From the NCBI GenBank assembly GCA_002381805.1, contig DFXZ01000006.1:1-20418 (forward strand): a stretch of 20,418 bases of DNA, read 5' to 3'. The stretch is from Bdellovibrio sp. UBA4095. Lineage in GTDB: Bacteria; Bdellovibrionota; Bdellovibrionia; Bdellovibrionales; Bdellovibrionaceae. This document shows positions 14,801 to 20,418 of this stretch, in pieces. The notes under the pieces are model-generated. The model was given only the letters and a program-made list of their open reading frames with translations, was not told the origin of the DNA and searched no databases. The position numbers and the translations under genes are program-made. Every line of letters begins with the position of its first letter. Position 1 is the stretch's first letter.

Positions 14801-17349
14801 ACTTCATGGCTTCGAATCTTACGAAGCAAGTGCGAGGTATCGTCAAAGTCGTGACCGCGGTCGCGAATGGAGACCTTAACCAGAAATTTGTTCTTGAAGC
14901 AAAGGGTGAAGTTGCCGCTCTTGCAGAAACAATCAATTCCATGACGGATACGCTGCGCACATTTGCCGATCAGGTGACCACAGTCGCCCGCGAGGTGGGT
15001 ATCGAAGGAAAGCTAGGTGCGCAAGCTCATGTACCGGGAGTTGCTGGAACCTGGAAGGACTTGACAGACAACGTGAACTTTATGGCCTCTAATCTTACGA
15101 CTCAAGTACGTGGTATCGTCAAAGTCGTAACGGCAGTTGCAAACGGTGACCTTAACCAAAAATTCGTTCTCGAAGCCAAAGGGGAAGTTGCGGCACTTGC
15201 AGAAACAATCAACTCTATGACCGATACACTCCGAACCTTTGCCGATCAGGTAACAACAGTTGCTCGTGAGGTGGGTATTGAAGGAAAGCTCGGCGGGCAA
15301 GCAAGCGTTCCTGGCGCTGCCGGTACTTGGAAAGATTTGACGAACAATGTGAATCAGCTAGCAGGAAATCTTACTGCGCAGGTTCGTGCCATTGCTGAAG
15401 TATCCACGGCTGTAACCAAGGGTGATCTCACTCGATCTATTACCGTCGAGGCCGAGGGCGAAGTCGCGGCACTTTCTGAAAACATCAACCAAATGATTAG
15501 CAATCTTAAAGAGACCACGGAAAAAAATAACGAACAAGACTGGTTGAAGACCAATCTTGCAAAATTCTCGAGTATGATGCAGGGACAAAGAAGTATCACT
15601 TCCGTCGCTCAATTGATCATGTCAGAATTGACTCCCTTGGTGGATGCTCGTCATGGAACCTTCTTTATGCTTGAAAATGAAGGTCAAGAACCTGTTTTGA
15701 ATTTGATTGCGAGCTATGCTTTTACCGAAAGAAAAAAAGTTTCTAATCGCTATCGTTTAAAAGAAGGTTTGGTCGGTCAATGTGCATTCGAAAAGAAGCG
15801 CATCCTTTTAACAAATCCGCCAGATGACTATGTCGTCATTAGCTCAAGTATTGTTGAAGAGCGTCCGCGCAACATAATCGTTTTGCCAGTTTTGTTCGAA
15901 GGCGAGTTGAAAGCCGTTATCGAGTTAGCTTCGGTCGTACCATTTACCCAAAACTACATCAGTTTCTTAGATCAGTTGATGGACTCAGTCGGTGTTATTC
16001 TGAATATGATCTCGTCAAGTATGAGAACCGAAGAGCTTCTACAAGAACTGAAGAAGTCGAATTCCGAGCTGGAAGCGCAAGCGAAAGAGCTCGAGGAAAA
16101 AGCAAAACTTCTTGAGGTGAAGAACCAAGAGGTAGAGCTAGCGAGTCGATCTTTGGAAGAAAAGGCCGAACAGCTCTCTCTGATTTCAAAATACAAGTCA
16201 GAGTTCTTGGCGAATATGTCCCATGAACTTAGAACGCCTCTGAATAGTCTCCTTATATTGTCGAAGACCTTGGCAGAAAATCGCGACAAAAATTTGACGA
16301 ATGAACAAGTTAAATTTGCGAGCACTGTGCATTCCGCAGGTCAGGACTTGTTGGCCTTGATCAACGAAATCTTGGATCTTTCAAAGGTTGAGGCTGGAAA
16401 GATGCCGGTAAATCCAAAGGATATTGCCGTCGACGAAGTCCAAGACTATCTTGAACAGACGTTCCGGCCGGTGGCAGAGCACAAAGGCCTTGAGTTTTCA
16501 ATTGTTGCAGAAAGCGCATTGCCGCGGACGCTCTTTACAGACGAGAGTCGCTTGCATCAAATTCTGAAGAACCTGCTTTCTAACGCGTTTAAATTTACTG
16601 AAAAAGGTCAGGTTCTACTTGAGATCGGTCGAGTCAACAACACCTCTAATGTCTTCTTTAAGGTGAGCGATACCGGAATTGGTATTCCAAAAGATAAACT
16701 TAAGATGGTCTTCGAGGCTTTCCAACAGGCTGATGGTACAACTAGCAGAAAATATGGTGGTACAGGACTCGGCTTAACGATCAGTCGTGAAATAGCCCGT
16801 CTTTTGGGAGGAATTATAGAGGTTGAAAGTCAACCGGGACATGGCAGTGTATTTACACTAATAATCCCTTGCAAATATTCTGGTGCGGAGACTTCTGTAA
16901 GAGTTTCGAATGACTTGGTGCCGGACTTAAAGCCGCTTCCTAAAAATGCCGACTTCACGGGAAAGAAAATCTTAATTGTCGATGATGATGTACGAAATGT
17001 TTTTGCCCTTTCGAGTGTTCTCAAAATGCGGGGGATGGATGTCAGCTTCGCAGAGAATGGCCATCAAGGTGTTAATATGCTTCTTGAACACCCGAATATT
17101 GATCTCGTACTAATGGATAATATGATGCCCGAAATGGATGGGCTGGAGGCTACAAAAAAGATTCGCACGTTACCACAGTTTGAAAAACTTCCGATCATTT
17201 CGTTGACAGCAAAAGCGATGAAAGGCGATCGAGAGAAATGCCTGGCGGCTGGGGCTTCAGAGTATGTGACAAAGCCGGTGGACGAGGACTATCTCTTATC
17301 AGTAATGCATTATTGGCTATCGCGAGCTGAAAATACAACTTCAGTATAA
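11893..17349 (+). CDS. Soluble poly-HAMP hybrid histidine kinase (HAMP repeats-GAF-HisKA-HATPase-REC)
   Basis: About 1818 residues from TTG 11893, with no signal peptide or membrane span, so cytosolic. After a basic, low-complexity N-terminus (1-54) a HAMP-type array runs from about 55 to 1230: one divergent unit, eleven full units and a final half unit. The core units are 92 residues, with VRNIAKVTTAVAKGDLSQK and GTWKDLTDNVN landmarks. A GAF-like domain (about 1230-1370) and a charged coiled coil (about 1375-1435) follow. HisKA has its phospho-acceptor at H1444 (NMSHELRTP). The ATPase domain shows the N-box N1564, DTGIGIP at 1593 and GTGLGL near 1623. REC has D1742 (LMDNMMPEMDG) and K1794. 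The repeat consensus closely resembles fungal group III (Nik1/Os-1) osmosensor kinases as I know them. All catalytic residues are intact. The next gene starts 6 bp downstream, and input may come from partner proteins. Confidence 0.95.
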   Translation: MAKAIPTSENKSTNKRIPTARAPLQRRKAPVVKKTDSAKADLEKPMEIISTKEQLRLLLSTVKDVRRGNFAVRMPVGQEGIISEIGEVLNDIIELNENMANEFVRVRNTVGQEGKMNERVSMGSVKGAWSTSVDSINLLIGDLVQPTTEVARVITHVAKGDLSQKMSMEIDGRTVKGEFHRIGTTVNTMVDQLNSFASEVTRVAKEVGTEGKLGGQADVRGTSGIWKDLTDNVNSLAGNLTDQVRNIAKVTTAVAKGDLSQKITVDAKGEIFELKNTINVMVDQLSSFAAEVTRVAKDVGTEGRLGGQADVKGVSGTWKDLTDNVNGLANNLTAQVRNIAKVTTAVANGDLSQKITVDARGEILELKNTINVMVDQLNSFAAEVTRVAKDVGTEGRLGGQADVKGVSGTWKDLTDNVNGLANNLTAQVRNIAKVTTAVANGDLSQKITVDARGEILELKDTINTMVDTLRSFAAEVTRVAKEVGTEGKLGGQADVKGVSGTWKDLTDNVNGLAGNLTAQVRNIAKVTTAVANGDLSQKITVDAKGEILELKNTINTMVDQLNSFAAEVTRVAKEVGTEGKLGGQAEVKGVSGTWKDLTDNVNGLAGNLTAQVRNIAKVTTAVAKGDLSQKITVDAKGEIFELKNTINVMVDQLNSFAAEVTRVAKEVGTEGKLGGQADVKGVSGTWKDLTDNVNSLAGNLTAQVRNIAKVTTAVAKGDLSQKITVDAKGEIFELKNTINVMVDQLNSFAAEVTRVAKEVGTEGKLGGQADVKGVSGTWKDLTDNVNGLAANLTAQVRNIAKVTTAVAKGDLSQKITVDAKGEIFELKNTINVMVDQLNSFAAEVTRVAKEVGTEGKLGGQADVKGVSGTWKDLTDNVNSLAGNLTAQVRNIAKVTTAVATGDLSQKITVDAKGEILELKNTINTMVDQLNSFAAEVTRVAKEVGTEGKLGGQAEVRGVSGTWKDLTDNVNFMASNLTKQVRGIVKVVTAVANGDLNQKFVLEAKGEVAALAETINSMTDTLRTFADQVTTVAREVGIEGKLGAQAHVPGVAGTWKDLTDNVNFMASNLTTQVRGIVKVVTAVANGDLNQKFVLEAKGEVAALAETINSMTDTLRTFADQVTTVAREVGIEGKLGGQASVPGAAGTWKDLTNNVNQLAGNLTAQVRAIAEVSTAVTKGDLTRSITVEAEGEVAALSENINQMISNLKETTEKNNEQDWLKTNLAKFSSMMQGQRSITSVAQLIMSELTPLVDARHGTFFMLENEGQEPVLNLIASYAFTERKKVSNRYRLKEGLVGQCAFEKKRILLTNPPDDYVVISSSIVEERPRNIIVLPVLFEGELKAVIELASVVPFTQNYISFLDQLMDSVGVILNMISSSMRTEELLQELKKSNSELEAQAKELEEKAKLLEVKNQEVELASRSLEEKAEQLSLISKYKSEFLANMSHELRTPLNSLLILSKTLAENRDKNLTNEQVKFASTVHSAGQDLLALINEILDLSKVEAGKMPVNPKDIAVDEVQDYLEQTFRPVAEHKGLEFSIVAESALPRTLFTDESRLHQILKNLLSNAFKFTEKGQVLLEIGRVNNTSNVFFKVSDTGIGIPKDKLKMVFEAFQQADGTTSRKYGGTGLGLTISREIARLLGGIIEVESQPGHGSVFTLIIPCKYSGAETSVRVSNDLVPDLKPLPKNADFTGKKILIVDDDVRNVFALSSVLKMRGMDVSFAENGHQGVNMLLEHPNIDLVLMDNMMPEMDGLEATKKIRTLPQFEKLPIISLTAKAMKGDREKCLAAGASEYVTKPVDEDYLLSVMHYWLSRAENTTSV
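12331..15381 (+). repeat. Tandem array of eleven full HAMP-encoding units, 276-bp period
   Basis: Units start at 12331 (291 bp, five extra codons) and then every 276 bp exactly at 12622, 12898, 13174, 13450, 13726, 14002, 14278, 14554, 14830 and 15106. A half unit follows at 15382 and a divergent unit precedes the array. Units starting 13726, 14002 and 14278 encode almost identical protein, differing at one or two residues, and differ in DNA mostly at third codon positions. Those at 14830 and 15106 form a separate similar pair. Confidence 0.95.
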
Positions 17350-17355
17350 AGGTGG
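17350..17355 (+). promoter_or_regulatory. Ribosome site with two possible starts for the second kinase
   Basis: AGGTGG ends directly against ATG 17356 and lies 6 nt before an in-frame GTG at 17362. The spacing favours the GTG, the codon identity favours the ATG. The two products would differ by only two residues. Confidence 0.5.
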
Positions 17356-19410
17356 ATGACTGTGAAACCTGTTGATATACTTATTGTAGATGATCGCCTT
17401 GACGGTCTCATCACGCTCGAAGCGGTTCTTTCTAGGCCCGAGCTGAATCTCGTGAGAGCTCAGTCTGGTCATGAAGCATTAAGTTTACTGGACAAGTATG
17501 AGTTTGCTCTAATTTTGCTAGATGTTCAGATGCCGGATTTAGATGGGTTTCAGACTGCGACTCTTATTCGTCAGAATAAAAGCTATCATCTGACTCCGAT
17601 AATTTTTGTGACCGCAATTAACAAAGATGAACGTTATCTTTATCAAGGCTACGAGGCGGGAGCTGTTGACTACCTTTTTAAGCCCTTTGATCCGCAAATA
17701 TTGCAGGCCAAAGTGAGTGTCTTTGTTGAGCTCTTTAACAAAGGAAAGCAACTCGAAGCTCAGGCCGAAATCATTCGCGAGAGCGAACGCCGTGAGCGGT
17801 ATCTGCGTTTGTCCGAGCTTGAAGTTGAAAGCCTGAAGCGCTATCGTGCGTTGGCTGATGCCATTCCTCATATGATTTGGAAAACTCGAGGAGACGGTAC
17901 CCTTGACTATGTTAACAAAGGTTGGATCGACTATACAGGACTCTCTCTTGAGTTAAGTGAAGGTAACGGCTGGCATCGCGCGATCAATGAAAACGACCTT
18001 TCGGATCTCTTGAAAATATGGATGCATTGTATGAATGATGGCGTCGGCTTTGAAAAAGAATGCCGCGTCCTCGGTGCGAATGGTGGAGTCCGCTGGTTTT
18101 GGATCAAGGTCGTTTGTGATACCAATCAATCGGGTCAGGTGATCTCTTGGGTTGGAACTTGCACCGATATTCATGATCGCAAAGTCGCTGAGATGAAGCT
18201 GATCGAAGCCGAAAAAGCTGCGACCTCGGCCAATCTTGCTAAAACTCGATTCTTGGCGAATATGAGTCATGAGATCAGAACTCCGATGAACTCCATCCTC
18301 GGATTTACCGAGCTTATGATGGATCCCCAACAAAGTCCTGAAGAGCGGGTGTCCTGCATTCAGACTGTTCAAAGGAATGGTCGCCAACTTTTGAAGATTA
18401 TTGATGAGATTTTGGATATTTCTAAAATTGAAACCGGTAAGATGAGCATCGAAAAAGTTGATGTCAATATCGGCAACCTCCTAAGTGACGTTAAAAACCT
18501 ATTGCAGTTGCAGGCTAAAGATAAGGGCCTGGACTTCAAGATTCATTTGGAGACTCCAATTCCAAGACTGGTAAAGACAGACCCGACTCGACTGCGACAA
18601 ATTCTAGTGAATCTGATTGGAAACGGAATCAAATTTACTCAAAAAGGCTGGGTACGAGTCGATGTGGCTTGGCAGCCTGCACAGGAGAAAACTCCACCTC
18701 TTTTGAAGTTCAAGATCAACGATAGCGGTGCGGGTATTCAAAAAGATCACCGGCAAAACCTATTTCAAGCATTCTCCCAGGCCGATAGTTCAACCACTCG
18801 CAAATACGGTGGCACGGGATTGGGGTTGGCATTGTCTAAGGAGCTTGCCCAAGCTTTAGGCGGAGATGTTTTCTTGGAACTGAGTGAACCCGATCTGGGG
18901 AGCACGTTTCTGGTCAGCATTGAAGGTCAACACCCTGAAGATGCCGGCTTTATCAACCAGATCGAATTCGAAATTGCTAAAAAGAGCAAGCGCCAAGTCA
19001 GGCATGAAAATAAACTTAAAGACTTGAATGTTCTTTTGGTGGAAGACGTCGTCGACAACCAAGCTTTGATGACTCATTTTTTACATTTAGCTGGAGCTAA
19101 GGTCGATGTTGCCAACAACGGAGAAGAAGGAGTTGAAAAGGCTCTTTCTGGAAAATACAACATTGTCCTGATGGATATACAGATGCCGGTATTGGATGGT
19201 TATGAGGCCACAAAGAGGCTGCGCGCAAAAGGATTTCAAACACCCATAGTTGCACTTACAGCACATGCTTTGAAGGAGGAGCGAGAGCGAATTTTACAAT
19301 CTGGCTGCGATGATCATTTATCGAAGCCGGTTGAGTTTAATACTTTGATTGATCATCTTGACCACTTGGTTCATCGAGATGATCGGCCAGGAGATGTACG
19401 TGTCCAGTGA
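17356..19410 (+). CDS. Hybrid histidine kinase, REC-PAS-HisKA-HATPase-REC
   Basis: 684 residues from ATG 17356 (GTG 17362 also possible), with no membrane span. An N-terminal receiver covers 5-125 with phospho-acceptor D56 (LLDVQMPDLDG) and K109. A short coiled linker leads to a PAS domain (about 163-280) with the PAC-like end GTCTDIHDR. HisKA carries H305 (NMSHEIRTP). The ATPase domain has N423 (GNGIKF), NDSGAGI (455-461) and GGTGLGL (485-491). A C-terminal receiver covers 556-672 with D607 (LMDIQMPVLDG) and K657. All key residues are present. The N-terminal receiver makes it a likely phosphate acceptor from the poly-HAMP kinase encoded 6 bp upstream, or from an unlinked partner, with the C-terminal receiver passing the phosphate onward. 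No HPt domain is found in this or neighbouring genes. The downstream winged-helix gene overlaps its 3' end. Confidence 0.95.
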   Translation: MTVKPVDILIVDDRLDGLITLEAVLSRPELNLVRAQSGHEALSLLDKYEFALILLDVQMPDLDGFQTATLIRQNKSYHLTPIIFVTAINKDERYLYQGYEAGAVDYLFKPFDPQILQAKVSVFVELFNKGKQLEAQAEIIRESERRERYLRLSELEVESLKRYRALADAIPHMIWKTRGDGTLDYVNKGWIDYTGLSLELSEGNGWHRAINENDLSDLLKIWMHCMNDGVGFEKECRVLGANGGVRWFWIKVVCDTNQSGQVISWVGTCTDIHDRKVAEMKLIEAEKAATSANLAKTRFLANMSHEIRTPMNSILGFTELMMDPQQSPEERVSCIQTVQRNGRQLLKIIDEILDISKIETGKMSIEKVDVNIGNLLSDVKNLLQLQAKDKGLDFKIHLETPIPRLVKTDPTRLRQILVNLIGNGIKFTQKGWVRVDVAWQPAQEKTPPLLKFKINDSGAGIQKDHRQNLFQAFSQADSSTTRKYGGTGLGLALSKELAQALGGDVFLELSEPDLGSTFLVSIEGQHPEDAGFINQIEFEIAKKSKRQVRHENKLKDLNVLLVEDVVDNQALMTHFLHLAGAKVDVANNGEEGVEKALSGKYNIVLMDIQMPVLDGYEATKRLRAKGFQTPIVALTAHALKEERERILQSGCDDHLSKPVEFNTLIDHLDHLVHRDDRPGDVRVQ
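19389..19393 (+). promoter_or_regulatory. Ribosome site inside the kinase gene that drives the winged-helix gene
   Basis: AGGAG directly abuts ATG 19394 and lies 6 nt before an in-frame GTG at 19400. This is the same arrangement as at 17350-17362. It sits within the last codons of the kinase gene, implying translational coupling. Confidence 0.55.
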
Positions 19411-19780
19411 TTTTCCCGAAAACGTGAGAGAGTTTATGAGGAACTATATAAACTCGGTCGCTATTCTGGATTTGTTAATTTTGATAAAGAATCAACCAAA
19501 TCGAGAATGGACTGCGACCGAGGTTAGTGCGGAAATGCGCACAAATCCGTCATATGCATCTTTACAGTTGAATCAGCTTGTAGATGCAAAGGTACTAGAA
19601 AACTCAGAACGCAAGGGCAGTTATCGCTATCGCGAGGATAGTCCTCATCACGATGTGATAGTGCAACTTGAGGAACTTTATCATTTAAAAAAGTCTTCCA
19701 TTATAAATCAGATTTATTCTCAACCGCTCGACAGTCTTCGGGACTTTGCGAACGCATTTAAAATTAAGAAGGATGTTTAA
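19394..19780 (+). CDS. Small winged helix-turn-helix protein, putative transcription regulator
   Basis: 128 residues from ATG 19394 (126 from GTG 19400). The first 17 bases overlap the end of the kinase gene. Residues about 18-78 look like a winged helix: helix 1 (AILDLLILIKN), a turn with REWTATEVSAEM, a recognition helix (PSYASLQLNQLVDAKVL) and a wing with ENSERKGSYRYRE. A helical tail follows (VIVQLEELYHLKKSSIINQIY), suited to dimerisation. It has no receiver domain, so it cannot be phosphorylated by the usual route. The layout resembles MarR/PadR/ArsR-like one-domain regulators, but I cannot assign a family. Its position directly after two kinases suggests it is an output or feedback element of that pathway. 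It is followed after 1 bp by the next gene's ATG. Confidence 0.75.
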   Translation: MYVSSDFPENVREFMRNYINSVAILDLLILIKNQPNREWTATEVSAEMRTNPSYASLQLNQLVDAKVLENSERKGSYRYREDSPHHDVIVQLEELYHLKKSSIINQIYSQPLDSLRDFANAFKIKKDV

Positions 19781-19781
19781 A

Positions 19782-20039
19782 ATGGCTCAACTTGTTTATT
19801 TGTTGTGTTCGATTATGAGTTTCATTTGCGCGTATCTTTTGGGTAAAGCTTATTGGAAAAGCCGCACGCGGCTGCTGTTTTATAGTTCTTGGTGTTTTGT
19901 AGGTATTGCTATTAACAATATTTTGCTTTCGGTCGATTTTAATCTTGGTCCAAACTATGACCTTAGTTTTTATCGTGCGATAGCCTCTTTCACCGCAGTG
20001 ACGATTCTTCTCTACGGCCTAATCTGGGATATGGTGTAA
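19782..20039 (+). CDS. Small membrane protein, DUF5985-like (first of two)
   Basis: The ATG at 19782 lies 1 bp after the previous stop, with AAGGA 8 nt upstream, giving 85 residues. Three hydrophobic helices are visible: LVYLLCSIMSFICAYLLG, LLFYSSWCFVGIAINNILL and IASFTAVTILLYGLIWDMV. Between the first two is a basic Lys-Ser-Arg-Thr-Arg motif. The order LLC...SRTRLLFYS..CF...NN recalls the DUF5985 family as I remember it; this has not been checked. With no catalytic motif it may be a membrane sensor or anchor for the soluble kinases encoded upstream, an inference from operon position only. It is followed after 3 bp by a second protein of similar size. Confidence 0.75.
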   Translation: MAQLVYLLCSIMSFICAYLLGKAYWKSRTRLLFYSSWCFVGIAINNILLSVDFNLGPNYDLSFYRAIASFTAVTILLYGLIWDMV

Positions 20040-20042
20040 AAT

Positions 20043-20309
20043 ATGGAGCTGTTGAACTTTACACAGTTTATGTATGGTGGCTTTATGATGGGTGCTAGTG
20101 CCATCGGGATTTTCTTTCTTAAATTTTGGAAAAAAACCGGTGATCGTTTTTTTGCGATGTTTGCATCAGCCTTCCTGCTTTTAGCTGTAGAAAGATTGTT
20201 TTTCTTATTTATTCAGGCTGAAAATGAGGTTCATACATGGATCTTTGTCATTCGACTGATGGCATTTGTAATCATCAGCGCAGCCGTAGTTGATAAGAAT
20301 CGACAGTAA
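20043..20309 (+). CDS. Small membrane protein, DUF5985-like (second of two)
   Basis: 88 residues from ATG 20043. Three hydrophobic segments are visible: FMMGASAIGIFFLKFW, FFAMFASAFLLLAVERLFFLF and WIFVIRLMAFVIISAAVV. A basic KKTGDR loop lies between helices 1 and 2, and the protein ends with the charged VDKNRQ. The pattern FLKFWKKTGDRFF...ERLFFL...IRLMAFVI...VDKNR recalls DUF5985-type proteins from memory. It resembles its upstream neighbour only in size and topology, so the two may form a heteromeric membrane unit. No ribosome site is strong; translation is probably coupled, with the stop of the previous gene 3 bp away. It appears to be the last gene of the operon. Confidence 0.75.
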   Translation: MELLNFTQFMYGGFMMGASAIGIFFLKFWKKTGDRFFAMFASAFLLLAVERLFFLFIQAENEVHTWIFVIRLMAFVIISAAVVDKNRQ

Positions 20310-20418
20310 TAAAGTCTCCACCAAGTTAATTGTCAGTCAGACTTTGAAAAGAGGGATTCTTTCCTAATTAGGGCCTATTATCGTCCTAGCGATTGACCTT
20401 GGCCCCAAAAACTGGAGC
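20310..20418. other. Non-coding tail with inverted repeats at the right edge
   Basis: AAAGTCT (20311-20317) and AGACTTT (20339-20345) form a weak 7-bp hairpin after the operon but without a T tract. Further on, CCTAATTAGG (20363-20372) is a perfect palindrome. It overlaps TAGGGCCTA and is followed by TATTAT (20376-20381), a possible -10 box for a rightward gene beyond the window. A TTGACC at 20394-20399 could be another -35. No gene is visible. Confidence 0.35.

Noticed and set aside
12331..15381. Direct repeats considered as a CRISPR array or non-coding satellite
   Set aside because: The 276-bp period, continuous reading frame and mostly synonymous differences show protein-domain repeats, not short repeats with unique spacers.

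Overview
The window looks like chromosome from a free-living or predatory Gram-negative bacterium with moderate GC content. Compact gene packing, frequent TTG/GTG starts, exported periplasmic proteins and a soluble multi-HAMP hybrid kinase would fit the Bdellovibrionota or a neighbouring delta-proteobacterial lineage. That placement is a judgement from gene style, not a database result. No rRNA, tRNA, CRISPR array, phage gene or replication origin is visible.

Left part (1-4046): a transposase-like gene cut by the window edge ends at 819 and is followed by a strong hairpin. Next come a secreted CapA-family protein and a glyoxalase I, both on the minus strand. A plus-strand, cysteine-containing putative lipoprotein follows, with a duplicated Cys motif separated by a Lys-rich linker that is encoded by consecutive poly-A tracts.

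Metal-efflux part (3618-9176): a minus-strand operon encodes an HME-type RND pump, a small His-rich exported protein, a TolC/CzcC-like outer-membrane factor and a second His-rich exported protein. The divergent gene is a CsoR/InrS-type metal sensor. A near-perfect CsoR-style operator (ATACCCC-TAT-GGGGTAT) lies between the two start codons. No membrane-fusion adaptor (CzcB/CusB) is encoded here. The two small proteins, whose predicted mature N-termini both begin with His, occupy its place in the operon.

Middle (9154-11559): a rhomboid protease, a 45-residue single-span membrane protein and a Cache-domain chemoreceptor without an evident HAMP domain. Several convergent gene pairs here abut or overlap at their stop codons.

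Signalling part (11893-20309): a tight five-gene plus-strand operon. The first gene encodes a soluble kinase of about 1818 residues, carrying roughly a dozen 92-residue HAMP-type repeats followed by GAF, HisKA, HATPase and REC. The repeats resemble those of fungal group III (Nik1/Os-1) kinases. It is followed by a REC-PAS-HisKA-HATPase-REC hybrid kinase, a small winged-helix protein and two small multi-span membrane proteins resembling DUF5985. Neither kinase has a membrane segment, and no HPt protein or REC-output regulator is encoded here. How the signal enters and leaves this module is therefore open. I consider this operon, and the adaptor-less efflux operon, the most interesting systems in the window.
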